From positions 9,938,501 through 10,002,500 of the forward strand of contig JAKSXM010000231.1 of the NCBI GenBank assembly GCA_022575985.1: DNA of 64,000 nt. The letters run 5' to 3'. Made by a program: the position numbers and the translations under genes. A model generated the notes under the pieces. That model had not been told where the DNA came from. It did no database searches and worked only from the letters and a program-made list of their open reading frames with translations. Shown here piece after piece: positions 1 to 13,425 of the stretch. Each line of letters begins with the position of its first letter. The first letter of the stretch is position 1. Source of the DNA: Anagrus nilaparvatae (Eukaryota; Arthropoda; Insecta; Hymenoptera; Mymaridae).

Positions 1-18
1 ATTTAATAAATAATTTTA

Positions 19-240
19 GCTAGCAGTGGCGGATACAGGGGGGGGGGGGGTCAAAGGAGTCAATTTACCCCCCCTCAGTGGTCAATTTTACCTTTTTTTA
101 GCTAATTTTACGTTACATAGTTAACGCGAAGTACCATTTTGACCCCCCCAAAAAAATTTTAAAGACCTTTTTTAGACAATTTTTTGTAATTTGATTCAAA
201 TGAACCCCCCAAAAAATTTTCTAGATCCGCCTCTGGCTAG
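19..240. mobile_element. Short TIR element (MITE) with 5-bp target duplication
   Basis: The element spans 24-235. Its left terminus reads CAGTGGCGGATACAG and its right terminus is the imperfect inverse (CAGAGGCGGATCTAG on the minus strand). It is flanked by the direct repeat GCTAG at 19-23 and 236-240, which fits a 5-bp target duplication. The interior is only ~200 bp, with C and G homopolymer runs and poly-A, and has no coding capacity. A second copy with the same termini and its own 5-bp duplication lies at 26860-27009, so the boundaries are credible. Such CAG-ending termini are often hAT-related, but the 5-bp duplication is atypical for classic 8-bp hATs, so the superfamily stays open. Confidence 0.75.
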
Positions 241-2290
241 TAAAAACGTTAATTCTAGGTATTAGTACTTTCATAGAAATAAATTTAGTACTACGTCCAA
301 AGAGAAAAAAATTTAAATTTGTTAAAATTGTTTTTTAAATTTTTTTATGTAAATAATTAAAAAAAAAAAAAATTTCGAAAAATTAATTACGTATTAAAAA
401 CGTAATTACGTATCAAATAGAGAAATCCTTTACAAACGATAATTCTAGATATTTATAAATATCTATGAATGTATATATACATTCATAGAAAGAAATTAAG
501 TACTACATCCTAAAAAAAAAAAATAACTGTTTTTTTCTCATTTTTTTATGTAACAAATTAAAAAAAAAAATTTTGAAAAATTAGGTATTGGATTGGAGAT
601 AACGAGTAAAAACGATAATTCTAGATATTAGTACTTTCATGGAAAAAATAAGATACTACGTTCAAAAAAAAAAAATTATGGTGTTTCTTTAATTATTTTA
701 TGCATAAAATTTTAAAGAAAAAAAATTTCCATAAATTACGTATCAAATGGAGAAATCTTTTACAAACGATAATTCTAGATATTCGTACTTTCATAGGAAG
801 AAATTAATTACTAAGTCCTAAAATAAAAAAAATTTTGGCGACAAAAATTTTAAAAAAAATTTTGAAAAAATTTAGTATCAGGTTCAAAAAATTATTTACG
901 ATATTTCTAAAACTAGTACTTCCACAGAAAATTTTCAAAAAATAAATTATAAGATTCGAGATATCGAGTAAAAACGATACTTCTTTATATCAGTACTATC
1001 ATGGGAAAAAAATGAGGTACTACGTCCAAAAAGAAACAAAATTACGGTATTTTTTTAATTTTTTTATGTAAAAAATTAAAAAAAAAAAATTTCGAAAAAT
1101 TACGTATCAGATGAAAAAATCCTTTACAAACGTTAATTCTAGATATTCTTACTTTCATAGGAAAAAATTAAGTGTTACGTCCTAAAATAAAAAAAATTTT
1201 GGCGTTTTTTGTATTTTTTGGCGACAAAAATTTTGAGAAAAAAATTTTGAAAAAATTAAGTATCAGGTCCAAAAAATTACTATGAACGATATTTCTAAGA
1301 CTAGTATTTCCACAGAAATAAATTAAGTACTGCGTCCATAAAGAAAAAAAAAAAATTAGTATTTTTTATATTTTTTGGTGAAAAAAATTTTGAGATTGAT
1401 TTTGATATTCACGAAAAAAGATTCGAGATATCGAGTAAAAACGATACTTCTAGATATCAGTACTTTCATGAAAAAAAATGTGGTATTACATCCAAATTAA
1501 AAAAAAAAAGTATATCGAGACTTTTTGGTAAAAAAAATTTGAAAACAAAATTAGGTCTTAATGTCATACTGGTAGTGAAATATCTCCCGTTACAGACATA
1601 CGTACATACATAAATCATACATCTATGAGTAACCAAAAATTTCCAAAAAATGAAATGGGCAGCAAAAATTCAAATTATTTCATTTGTTAAGATACCTCCG
1701 TTTTGAATAAAAATTTAAGAGAATACGTAAAAAATGGAGCTGAATCGAATACTACAAAGTGCTACAGTAAAATTTTGATTCGAGGTATTTCAATTTTTGT
1801 TAAAAATTTTAAAAAATTTTATCAAGTTCAAAAACACTAAAAATTAAATAACTCGAAAACTACGATAGCTGAGCAGAAAATCTATGACCTATGTCAACCG
1901 CAGACTTTTTTTCTTTATTTTGACACCGGTTTCATGCCAATTGACGAAAATTTTGGGAAAAATTAATTTATTATTAATTAATTATTAATTAATTATCAGA
2001 TTCGAGATATTGAGTAAAAATCATACTTTCGAATATAAGTACTTTCATGGAAAGAAATGAGGTATTACCTCTAAATTAAAAAATAAAAAAAGTACCTCGA
2101 GATTTTTTGGTAACATACACACACGCATACACACACACACACATACAGACTTTTTTTAAAAACCGGTTTTTTAGCTTCCTGAGATCTCAAAACGTGCTTA
2201 TATGCCAAAAAATCAAAAAACAAAATTTGACCCATCACAATGGTTCCTCATTGAGGAACCAAAAAATTAGTTTAACATTGTTCAATTCCA
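241..2290. repeat. Degenerate satellite-like tandem repeat block, copy 1
   Basis: Degenerate repeated units carry the phrases 'gataattctagatatt', 'agtactttcatgga', 'ggtactacgtccaaa' and long A/T runs. They recur at about 245, 440, 610, 770, 900, 980, 1130, 1300, 1440 and 2000. The block ends in a (CA)-rich stretch at about 2115-2145, then a tail containing 'aaaaaccggttttttagc' and 'aacgtgcttatatgcc' and a short hairpin, GGTTCCTCATTGAGGAACC, near 2241-2260. The same series of modules closes the block at 15992-18908. No coding sequence is supported; the short ORF at 2107-2349 is an accident of the CA repeat. Confidence 0.75.
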
Positions 2291-2299
2291 GTGTACAAA

Positions 2300-5200
2300 T
2301 CATGATTGTAATTATTATTTATAAATTGCTGCAAAAATTACAACCATAGGTAAACAAATTTTATGTGTAAAAATTATTTGTATCAAATATTATTAAATCT
2401 CCTTTTCTTGAGATATTTCCAACACGGTAAATAAAATTTGAAGGTACCTCCGAGATCCCGATGGATTTTGATTGTAGGGTACCTACAGATCCTAAAAATC
2501 AAAAAAGAAAAAAATCATTAGAAATCAATTAATCAGAAACATTAGAAAAGCGTTTTTAATGATTTTTTTAAATTTTATTTTTGTAGCTCCTTTATTAAAT
2601 GGAAATTTGAATTTTTTTTTTGAATGTATTAAAGTCTTATAAAAGATAAAAAAATTATAATTATTTTTAAAATTTAAAGTTCGATTATGATGATGAATTA
2701 ATTAATTGATACTTTAACGATGATTAATTGAACCAAGAAATCAATTTTTGATTTTTTTAAAACTGATAGGTGGACAAATTAATCGTCTCTTTTTTTATTA
2801 GTACCTAACATGTAGTATTTAGTTATACGATTTTTTCAAATCTATATATCATATATTAATTACTATTAATTTTTCTATAATTATAATTATAGCTTGGATG
2901 TGTAACAGCTGTACTTGAGATGACAAAACGTGCCAGAGATTTGCGAATCTTCAGTCCCCCTGGTGGTCTAGTTGGTAAAGGCCCCGGACATCATGGGTTC
3001 AATTTTCTCAAATAAAAAATTTTGTCTGCTTTTTTTATTTTTTATGTGATGAATAACTGCAGTTTACAGGACTTAAAAGCTGACACCAAAAACGTAAGAC
3101 CAACCAAAATTGTTTTGATTAATTTGCCAGATGCAGCGTTCTAGTGAAAATTACGAAAATACTCTATTTCATAACATTGAGCCCTATATTTCTTGGCTCA
3201 TTGGCATAAATGGAGAGTAAAACTGATCAATCAGTGATCCATAGACATTTTGCTTCCAAATATATTGAACTATACCCATGTTAACTTCCAGACCTGTCAA
3301 CTTCGAAACTTGGAAAATGCTTAAAACTTTATTTTTTCTATTGGGTGTCATTACAATGTGTTTTGGAACAAATTTTCAAGTTGATTTGTATTATTTAAAC
3401 TAAGAGAAAGCAAAGTGAATTTGAGATCTCTATACACATTGATATATTGAACTCAATCAAATCAAAGCTTTTAAAACCGTAAAATTAAAAAGTTACTTCA
3501 AATTTTTCCTAATATGGTCAGCTTTGCTCTATCCGTCATTAACGGTATCTAGTCATTCCAGTGTTTCAAAACAATATCTTATTACCAACTTCTACAATAA
3601 CCCACTTCATTATATATTATTACATCTAAAGTGATTTTAAATAATTAAACGGCACTTTACTGAGCTTAAACCAGAACTTGATTTTAATAAGATAATTAAA
3701 TGAACTCTTATCTAAATAACAACAATTTATCAAAGCTATACTGAACCTTTTTGCTAAACGTTCAGTGCGGACACAATGGCGGCAGGAAAGGATTGAGTTA
3801 AGTTGAATAAAAGAAATAGTAATAGAGTTAGGTAAAATCTTAGCTTATTATAATTAAAATGATTGTAATTAGTATTTTTACTTAGCTCTAAATTGCAATA
3901 TTATAATTTCTTATATTTTAAAATACTTATATGAAGTTTCGAACAAATTTTAAAATCCATCTATACCAATTACTTTTTATTTTACGAGAATTTAAAATTG
4001 TTTAGCCAAACCCCGTCTAACGTTAAATTGTTGTAAAAACTATTTATAAATATGCTTCAATGCTCTGGCAAAAATTAAATATAAGGGTTGAAATTTAAAA
4101 CCTAGAAGCCTTGAAATTTTAAAAGCACCAAAACCAATAAGATGCCTGTAACTCACATTGTCGTGGCGTCAAAGCAATAAAAAAATTTTGTAAAAAATTT
4201 TATATTGTTTTAAAATTGGAAAAAATTAATACAAGAATTGAATGGAGTAAAGACAATCAAACAACTAAAAAGAGTTTTAAAAAATTTCTTGTTTATTTTG
4301 AGTAAGCAAAAAAGATAATATAATTAATCTACGTGGATTAAAATTTTTAATTTTTAAAGCCATATTATGACATTTATTTATTTCAAATTAAAGCTCTAAG
4401 TTAACTGATTTTTGAAAACAAAATTCTTAAAGATTATAAAATTTAATACTCATTAACTTCAGTGTAGTTTCAACACTTAACTACGTAAAATTCTATATTA
4501 ATAAATTTAACATCTCAAATTATTTTATGCAATTATAAAAATAACTACTACTCAAAAATTTCCTTGCATTGTTCTTAGCAAAAAGGACCAGTTTAATAGG
4601 TGATCCCATATACGAATTCATGTGGGTATACGTAGATGTACATTGTTTACAAGTACTTGAAAGTCCTCATAGAAATTTGAGTTAACAAGAAGGAATCTTG
4701 AAAAACTTTGTTACTATATACTTATATCTACATATATATATAATTAAGGACTGGCCAAAGTTATAATTGAGAGTAAGTTAATTTAAAAAGTAAATTTTAA
4801 TATGAGATTAGAAAAAATATTATTTTAATTTGTGAAAAATAAATGTATTAAAAAATTATAGTATTCGTCACTATTCCAAAGTTGTCATTGTAGTATGTAT
4901 ATGTGATGAAAACCATATAATTATGTATAACCTGAATATGTCATTCAATAGAATTTATCACAATATTGCTTGTCAAATTTTCAACATTTAATGATATAAA
5001 TTACAATTTAAATATGTAGTACAAATGTTTAATAAAGTGTTTCTTATTTCTCAAAAATGAAACTTTAAGTCATAATATTATTTTTTAAAAGAAAATTTTT
5101 AAATGTAGCTTAACTTATTATATAAAGTGTCGATCCGTAAACGAAAATTATGACAAAGATTTTAAAAAAGTTTTTAAAACGTTTTAGAAACGTTCCTAGA

Positions 5201-5800
5201 AGTTTTTACTACTAAAATTTTTAAAATACTAGCTAGCAACAAAATAAAAATGCATAGAATAGTTTTGGATTTAGAATATTTAAGGTGTTAAGCAGTTAAA
5301 ATTCAAAAATTGTTAAATTGGAAACTTCTATGAAAATTCTCAGTTATTTTAAAATTTTCAAAGGATGCGCAGTATAAATACACCTAAGTGGTTTAAATAT
5401 TTTTGTTTTTAAAAATAGAAATTCATGAGAAAACTATAACTTTTAAATAAAAAATTATTTTTGAGCTTTCTATTTTATGCTATTTTAAATTGTTGATTTC
5501 AACAATTGTTGATTTTTCAGCTTACATTTTAAAGCTGTCGAAACCTCGAAAACATATTGCAAAATCATTATTTTAAGTTTTTTATATTCTGTTGTCAATT
5601 TGACAGCTAGTTGACAAAAACATAAAGGTATCCTTTAAAAATGAAAGAAAAAAGGTTTTGAAGCGATCTTGCCATGGTGGAGCTTTGGAGCTTTCAAGCT
5701 CCGTAGCCGTCAAAGTTGAGACTTTTGAGCTTTGTGCCCATTCAGACTTTTGTTCAGAATGATACTTTTGTGTGGGGTCTTTTAGTACAATTGTACACCA
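2300..5800. other. Gene-free AT-rich stretch
   Basis: No coding ORF, splice-supported exon or sharp repeat boundary was found. Poly-A/T runs and simple AT-rich DNA dominate. The only notable item is a tRNA-like patch near 2950-3000, listed separately. A long regulatory region or an intron of an off-window gene cannot be excluded. Confidence 0.5.
2948..3006 (+). pseudogene. tRNA-like (Glu/Gly-like head) fragment, possible SINE remnant
   Basis: The segment CCCTGGTGGTCTAGTTGG resembles the acceptor/D-arm of a eukaryotic tRNA-Glu, including an A-box-like core. About 25 bases later GGTTCAATTTTC resembles a degenerate B box. The anticodon stem is shortened and the 3' acceptor half does not pair with the 5' half, so this cannot be a functional tRNA. 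A degenerate tRNA pseudogene or the head of a tRNA-derived SINE fits best. Confidence 0.3.
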
Positions 5801-5810
5801 TTAAATAAAC

Positions 5811-7768
5811 AACTTGGACAAAAATCCTCCAAAAATAAAAAGTTGTGGAATGTGTTGGTTTTGGGCTAATTTGAAAGGGGAAACAAAATCGGACATTCCA
5901 ACCCAGTGCTGGGTCCCCCCAGGGGGGGGGGCATAACGATTTTTTGCAAATAACTCAAAAAGTAAGCAAAATATAAAAAAAAGTTTCAAATAAAAATTGT
6001 AGCTAAGAAAATTTCCGACGAAAAACTTTTTAGTCGGACGCACTGGGACCGAGCTATAAGCGGTCAAAGTTTAGACCTTTTTTACCAAATTTTCAAAAAT
6101 TGATATTTCACAAAAGAAAAAAAAACGCGTTTTTGATGAGTTTTTTTTGATTTTTTGGTAGTCAGAAGTGTTACATATGGGTATGTAAGATTTTTTACAT
6201 ATAATAGTATGTTTGTGGATGTAAAATTTTGCCTGTATATGTTTTTACACCCCAGCACATAGACGTTGCAACCCCTAGAACGTGCATTTTTTTTACTGTC
6301 CATTTTTTGATGTTTTCAGCTAAAAAATCTTATAAATATGGACAAATTTATCATGAAATTGCTTCTTAGAGATCCATACTATATATTTAAATCAAAATGT
6401 GCACATATTTAAATGTAATTTTGCCTACAAACGAGAATCATTTTTTTCAAAAAAATTTAAAAAATGCGTTTTTTTTTGGATTTATATGTTTTATATGCCT
6501 GGAAAATTTAATTTATTTCATATTTTTATAATATTTCAGCTATTTGAAAAATTTTTAGTACATAATAGTACAGTAGCTTGAGTCCAAAATCATTTTTTGG
6601 CCAAAAAATGCTAAAATTTTTAAAATCATAGGGCAAACTTATTAGTATCGAATTATTTCATAAAGATCCATATACTATGTATTTACATCAAAATATGCAC
6701 ATATTTCAATAAAATTTTGCCTGTAAATGCATTTAAATTCAAAAAAACGAGAACCATTTTTTTCGAAAAAATTAAAAAATTCCGTTATTTTGGATTTATA
6801 TGTTTCATACACCTGGAAAATTATGTTATTTCATATTTTTTTAATATTTCAACTGTTTTCAAGATTTTCGGTACATAATCGTACAGTAGCTTGAGTCCAA
6901 AATCGTTTTTTAGCCAAAAAATGCTAAACATGTTAAAATTATAGATAAAATCGTTTTATATTTTTAAAAATTTATTATAAACTCATACTAACACATACAA
7001 ATTTTTTCCAATTTCTCAATACACATGCATAAATACAATATTTAGTAAGTTTTTATGCGTATATGATACGAAATTGGGGATTTACATAATTTTAAATATA
7101 ATTAATCCAGTCAAAATACGGATTTGGTTGTATTATCATTGGCGAAAACCAAATTTGCTCTACTACAGGTTTTTGAAACCGTTTTTTGAAAAGTTTTTGG
7201 AACACGAAAATTGGGGTCATTTGGCAGAGACATTGGTGCTTCACCCTTAAATTTGCAAAAACTACCCCCAAAAAGGGTTTTTTTTACATATTCACACTTT
7301 GAGCGCTCAGATTTGCACCATATACGGGTTTTTTGGATCGCTGATCAAGAATTTTGACTTCTTTTTTATAAATAATTAAAGTTTTACAACTAATTGACTA
7401 AAACTACTATTTCACCCTTAAAATAGTTAAAACTACCCTTTTAGAGTGAAATATTAATTATTCATAAAAAGGAAGTCAAAAATCTTGATAAGCGACCCAA
7501 AAAACCTATATGGGTATATCCTGGATACTAAAAGTACGCAAATAGCAAAAACACCCCTTTTTGGGGGGTAGTTTTAGTCACTTAGGTGTAAAATTTTAAT
7601 TATTTATAAAAAAGAAGTCAAAATTCTTGATCAGCGACCCAAAAAACCCGTATGGTTCAAATCTGAGCGCTCAGAGTGATTTTGTTCCAATTTTGTTTCC
7701 CCTGTCAAATTAGCCCAAAACCAACACATTCCACAACTTTTCATTTCTGGAGCATTTTTGTCCAAGTC
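5811..7768. mobile_element. Foldback element with ~85-bp terminal inverted repeats, ~2 kb
   Basis: The left terminus (5811-5895: AACTTGGACAAAAAT, then 'gttgtggaatgtgttggttt') is matched in inverse at 7681-7768 ('aaccaacacattccacaac', then ATTTTTGTCCAAGT). A second inverted pair lies inside (about 7290-7370 against 7600-7680). The interior holds two direct repeats of ~290 bp (around 6380 and 6660, sharing 'gcacatatttaaatg'-type phrases) and the shared module GGTTTTTTGGATCGCTGATC with its inverse. No transposase is encoded; the 88-aa and 73-aa ORFs look like chance reads of the repeat. Target duplication is unclear. Confidence 0.7.
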
Positions 7769-8200
7769 GAGATCTTTATTCAATGGCCTATTGGACAAAT
7801 TAAATATATGTTACATTGAAAAAAAAATATGTTTACAACAACCGTAAATATTTTGCTTATGGCTAACGTAATTTTTCTCTAGCTCAAACGATTCCAAATG
7901 ACTTGAACTTGTAACTAACCTAAAGGAGTCGGAGTAAAATAAATGTGAATTTACTTAATTAAAATTTATTTCCTATGCATTTTATACCCTTATTAGACCA
8001 AGGGTATTGAGCCCTTGGACCGCAATGGTCTTAAGTTAATAGCTATGCGCTATTTTGAAAAAGGTATAATAGACCTTTAAGAACATTTTGTTATTTTTAA
8101 ATTGTGCCAATTACTTGGCAGCGTTTTATAATATATTATAATTTTTTTTATTAAATATTGAATTTTCTACTTTCAAATGTCGTTCCATAAGAATCACGTG

Positions 8201-10761
8201 TATAATAGTCAAGGAAAGGAGGTAAAATCTGGTAGCAGTAATTACTGGCAAGTCAGATCAACTTGAAACTTTTTGCAATTTGTCAAGAAAGGTGTCTGGT
8301 TCAGAAGTAAACAACTTCCGTTGGTTGCCAAAAGGGTGGGGGGCGGGGAGGTGAAACTCAGTGGGGGGGGAGGTTGAAAAAAAAAAATAACCTAACCAAT
8401 CGATAAATTACCATATTTTAAGATAAAAACATTCATTGCAATTTTTCATAAAAATGCACCCCTTTCGAGTTATAGCGCAATGAAAAGTGTGATTTTTGCC
8501 AAAAAAAATTTTTTTTTTTTTCAGTTTTTTTAATTTTATTTGAAATCTGGTAGAATTACAAAAAAAATTATATATTACTAATTTGAAGTATTTTCGTTGA
8601 CAAAGACAGCGGTTTTTTTTCTTTTTGCGTACGATTAATATTAAAGGAGATATGACAAGGCAAAAATGGTCGTTTAACGAAAAATGAAGAAACCGGATCG
8701 TTCTGGTGTAAATATCTGGAAAAATATTACTTTCACAAAAAAAATTATTCTTACCGTTTTTCAAGATGATAAAATTCGGAAAATTTTGAGACCACCTAGA
8801 ACCTTTTAAAATAACCAGAAAAAAAGTTATGGGCAAAATAATTTTTTTTCCAAAATTTTTCATGCCAATTTTTTAGCGCCATCTGGGCTGAGTTGCTTCG
8901 AAAAAAAAATCCTTTCGTGAAAAGTCAGAACACTTGTTCCTAAATATGTCCAGCAATTTTCAGCCCTATCGGGTAATTATTGTTTATGTTTTGGCCTGAT
9001 AAAGTTGGGTAAAATCGTGTATTTTTTAAAACATTCTCAGTTTTTGGCCAGCAGCGTGAACATTATTTATTTTAAACAGCCAAATTTTTTAGCATGTATT
9101 TCAAGCTGTTCGTACTTCAAGATTTGGTTATAATTTGTCGTCTGCAAGCAGATTTGGCCGTTTAAAATTGCCTATTTTATGTTTATAACGAAAAATGCTC
9201 TTTTTTGTCGGGCGAAATTAAAGAAAAATGGCTGATCCAATTGAAATGTTGCATATGACATGAAATTTTGGCATTAATCTTAGCTTTAAAATGGTTCATA
9301 GTACATCTCGTTATCATTAGCAAAAAAAAAAGTTATGGCCAAAATTCCTTTTTTTTTTTGGAATTACAAAAAATTTTTATAATTAATCCATTAGGTCCCT
9401 CTGTTTCTAAGTCTTATCATAAACTTTCGCACAGTACCGTATGTTTAGATGATAACTCAATCAAATGCTGCTGTAAAGTTTCAAATTCCGACTTTTTTCA
9501 GCTGTAAATTAGCCGTAAAACCTAAAGTAAGTAATAAAAAAGGCACAAAAATCAAAGATTTGTGTTTTTTTCGTGTAAATATTTAATTTTATGGAAAATT
9601 TGTACACGACAAATGTTTATAGGCAAGAGGTTTTTCAAGCACGTTACTGGGGGGGGGGGTGAAATTCGAATTAATTCAATTTAGAGACTTAGAATGATTT
9701 GAGTTTAGATTTATAACTGAAAATTTTTTTCATTTAGGGACTTTGAATAACTTTGATTTAGGGACTTAAAATTATTTTTAATTCCAAACTTAGAATAATT
9801 TCGATAAAGGGGTAAAAAATAATAAGGATTTTAATAGCTGAAAACTATTTTTTTTTGACTTAAGGCAAGTTTCTTTGCTATAAGCGCTATTTTGAAGAGT
9901 ATTTTGAATTGGGCTTTAAAAAAATCACTTCAGAACTTAGAACTAGGGGGGGTCAGATTTGTTCTATTTAAGGGGGGGATCAAATTTGTCCTATTTAAAG
10001 AGGGGAGGGGTCAAACGAGACTTAGAATAATTAGGAGACCTTACAAAATACGGGCTTAAGGACTTAGGATAATACAGGTTTATGGACTTAAAATAATATT
10101 TAGGAACTTGGAATAATTTTCATAAATTAATAAATTTCATTTTTTTTAATTTAGGGGTAGTCCCCCCCCCTGGGGATGGGTGTAATTAATTCCATAATAG
10201 TAAATATACGATAAAATATTTTCAAAAAATTGATCAAAATACAAAAAAATATAAGGTCATATTTTTTGTATTTTTTCTTATTCTGAGGGTAGTTTTAACC
10301 CCCCTATTATTAAACCTTATATCTCAATTTCAGGCCATTATAAAAAAAATAAATCTTCATTAATTTAAAAAAAAAAATGGCAATCATTTGGTAATTTTAG
10401 CAAAAATTCCAAAATATTTAAAAACAACCCCTAAAAAAGGGTAGTTTTTACTGTTTACAGGGTGTTTGAGAAATTTCTGACATTAAAATCGTAATCAGTG
10501 ACCCAAAAAACCCCCTAGTACCTATTTTCACCAATATTCATTTAATATTGCCCGAGATATTAAATATTTATTTATTTTTGTCCAAAAATAACAGTTTGGC
10601 CAATTTTTGCCACATTTGGGACCAATAGCAACCAACCAAACTTGTTTACTTCTGAACTAGACACCTTTCTTGACAAATTGCAAAAAGTTTTAAGTTGATC
10701 TGACTTGCCAGTAATTACTGCTTCATTTTACCAAAAAATTTACTTCCTCTCTTGGATTATA
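8201..10761. mobile_element. Long-TIR element, ~2.56 kb, no recognised coding content
   Basis: Inverted termini of ~130 bp: 8201-8335 (TATAATAGTCAAGGAAAGGA, then 'cagtaattactggcaagtca') pair with 10620-10761 ('tgacttgccagtaattactg', then a CTTGGATTATAA end). The interior is a patchwork of 'gacttagaataattt' mini-repeats (9680-10130), C/G homopolymer runs and the module 'cagtgacccaaaaaacccc' at 10494-10515. A 151-aa ORF at 8408-8863 (minus) is rich in Lys, Phe and Asn, as random AT-rich frames are, and matches no family I recognise; I do not call it a gene. Confidence 0.65.
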
Positions 10762-10769
10762 AGATTCCC

Positions 10770-12740
10770 GAAGAAGCAAAACTATTTTTAATTATTACAG
10801 AATGAAGGAGTCGACCTAGAATCTTAAAATTTTCGGGATTTATTTTTTATTATTACTCCTTGTTATATACAAATTTTTATTGCAATCTGGACTAGAAAAA
10901 AAAGGTATTAAACATCCTTAAAGTAAAACAATGTACTCAGATTAAATTTACAAAATGAATAACAGTTTTTTAAAAATAAAATATAGTAACATAATTTTCA
11001 GTAAAATTGAATGTAATTTATAAATATAGTGACAATAAGTTTTAAATAAATCATTGACTAAATATATATAATATAATTGTATAGGTACATATTAAGACTA
11101 TAGAATTCATAAATATCACGTAAACGAGATGTAAAATATATTTAAATAAGAGTAAATTAAATAGATAGATAGATAGATAAATTTTATTTGATTTAACAAA
11201 ATAGTAAATACATTTGATTGGGCCCATAGAGTAAAGTTGAGTAAACATTAAATATAATAAAAATCTTGTAAATTTATGATAAAGTATAATATTTAAATAA
11301 ATAATTATTTAATTTAAATAAATTAAATCTAATTAATTAAATCAAAAAGTAGCTAAAAATTTAGGCCTCTAAATTAAACAAATATTTTTCAAGGTGCGGA
11401 ATTACTAAAAATTTAAAGAGACGCTTACGCAAAAACTGCACGGTACAAGATTTTATGAATTTTAGTCCGTAAACCCTCTATTGACCTTCTTGGTGGACAT
11501 AGCAAACTTGAGAATTCCATGACAATGTGTCAACCTAAAGTAGACTTTTTCTAAACCCATGCAGTTGTTAATTTCGAACCCTTCATACCGCATTATTACT
11601 TATAGAAAGGAAGTGGATTGAGGGATGTTTGAGTTGAGAGAAATTTTTTTTTGGATCAATTCTGGAATAAGCAGAATAACAAAGATTCAGCAAAAAAAAA
11701 TTTGGTTGAAATCTGTTTCTACAAAAAATTAGCGAGGTTGCAAAACAGTGTCAATCTGCAACTAAATATTCCACACATAATTATGTGAAAATAAATTAGG
11801 CAGAAAAAAAATTTTTTCTCATATAAATTTATCTATATGGAAATAAGTAAGCGTAAAAAAGGAAATAAATAAAAAGCATTCAAAGAATTTTACAATCTAG
11901 TAGAAAATATGTACTTTATATAAAGTGTAAAAAGAACCTCTTGTCTAAATATTTTAAAAATTTACAAATGCAATCAATAAAAAAATGAAAAATTTAATAA
12001 AAAATATTTAATATAATGAATTTTTTCATGAACTATAATTTTAAAAGAAATATAAGTAAAATATGCTAATTAATTATTTATATAAATAATATAGGTAATA
12101 GTTATAAGTTAGTATACTTAATCTTTGTTTTATTTTTCTACTGTGTTGAATCTACTCGGGAAACAGACTTCGCAAACAAACTTATAATAAAGAGCCATTA
12201 AAAGTTGCCTAAGCAAAAGTTTATATTTTTTTTGCATTCTTAATTTTAAGTATATAGAAAATATATATAAAACTAGTACATTATTATATATATCACTCAG
12301 TTTCATTTTTTTTTGCAAAAATAGTGTCACCCAATCATTTCTACCGAATTGCAGTAGGATTTTACAAATTTTTTATACCTTAAAATTTTTATTTCAAAAA
12401 ATTTAAAGCTAAAAAAAGATAAAAAAGCCTTTACCGTTTCTGTTAAAAACTTGGTATTTTAAGTAAAAGTAGTGGATAGATTTTTATTTTCTTTTATTTA
12501 AAGTTTGTATTTCACTTACTTAGATGTACCAACAGTTATTTAACCTGAAATTAATTCTTTAGATGCTATTTTAGTTTAAAATTTGGCTTAAATTTTCTTA
12601 TATATTAATAACATTATAAAAAGTCTTTGCCATACCTCAAGAAATATGCAGTTTTAAGAACAATAATAAAAATTTAACAACTTTTTATGGCAATAACAAG
12701 TTGATCCTTTTAAAAACTTATATTTTATGTTTTCTAAAAA
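10770..12740. other. Gene-free AT-rich stretch
   Basis: Very AT-rich DNA with a short GATA/GATA-like microsatellite near 11161-11180. The short ORFs here (65 and 66 aa, minus) have the composition of random AT-rich frames. No gene or element boundary is supported. Confidence 0.5.
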
Positions 12741-12744
12741 TTAC

Positions 12745-13289
12745 AGCTAGTCCAAACAGTACGAAATCCGATCGCGTATTGAATTGATAGAAACCAAAAG
12801 CAGATTATAGTTTTTTGACCCATTGATTCCAAATCTGCAGTTATTTTTTCTCTAAAACTGGGGCGTTTACCGAGTTTAGAGGGCGTTTAGGAGTGTAAAA
12901 ATGCTATTGTTTGCAAATCTTTTCGAAGTTACGTGTCCTAAGATATTTAAACCTAAAGTAACGTATAGGTTTTTGACCCGCTGATTCCAAATCTGCAGTT
13001 ATTTATTCTTGAATACTAGGGCATTTTGCTGCTAGAGGGCGCTTAGGTGGTAGAAACGCAATAATTTAATTCTATCTAATAAGTCCCTTAGTGTTAAGGG
13101 CACCTTAATTGCCTTGGATATTAATTTTTGGCATTTTTATCTATAAAGCGACCTTTACCAGAAAAAAATTTGATTTTAGAGAAATTCAACTGCAGATTTG
13201 GAATAAGCTGGTCAAAAACTATAATCTGCTTAATGTCTATCATTTCAACACGCGATCGGATTTCGTGCATACGGAATGATACGCTAGCT
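12745..13289. mobile_element. Foldback element, ~545 bp
   Basis: The left arm 'acgaaatccgatcgcgt' (12761-12777), followed by 'gattccaaatctgcagttat', is inverted at 13180-13268 ('aactgcagatttggaat' and 'acgcgatcggatttcgt'). GCTAG-like bases lie at both outer ends. The phrase 'gattccaaatctgcagttat' occurs a second time near 12985-13005, so part of an arm is tandemly duplicated. The two overlapping ORFs (60 aa minus, 102 aa plus) are mirror reads of the palindrome, not genes. Confidence 0.65.
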
Positions 13290-13425
13290 TCTCGACTAAG
13301 CACTATAACAACATATATTATTATTTTTTTTAAATCTATTTTTGCAAAAAAAATGAAAATGAGCCATATATATATATGGGTACTTCCAGTACTTTTCGTA
13401 CAGATTAAAGCGCATTCATGTCAAC

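Noticed and set aside
8408..8863. 151-aa minus-strand ORF, the longest in the left third
   Set aside because: Composition (Lys/Phe/Asn/Ile) is that of random AT-rich frames; it lies inside a long-TIR element and no family motif is recognisable.
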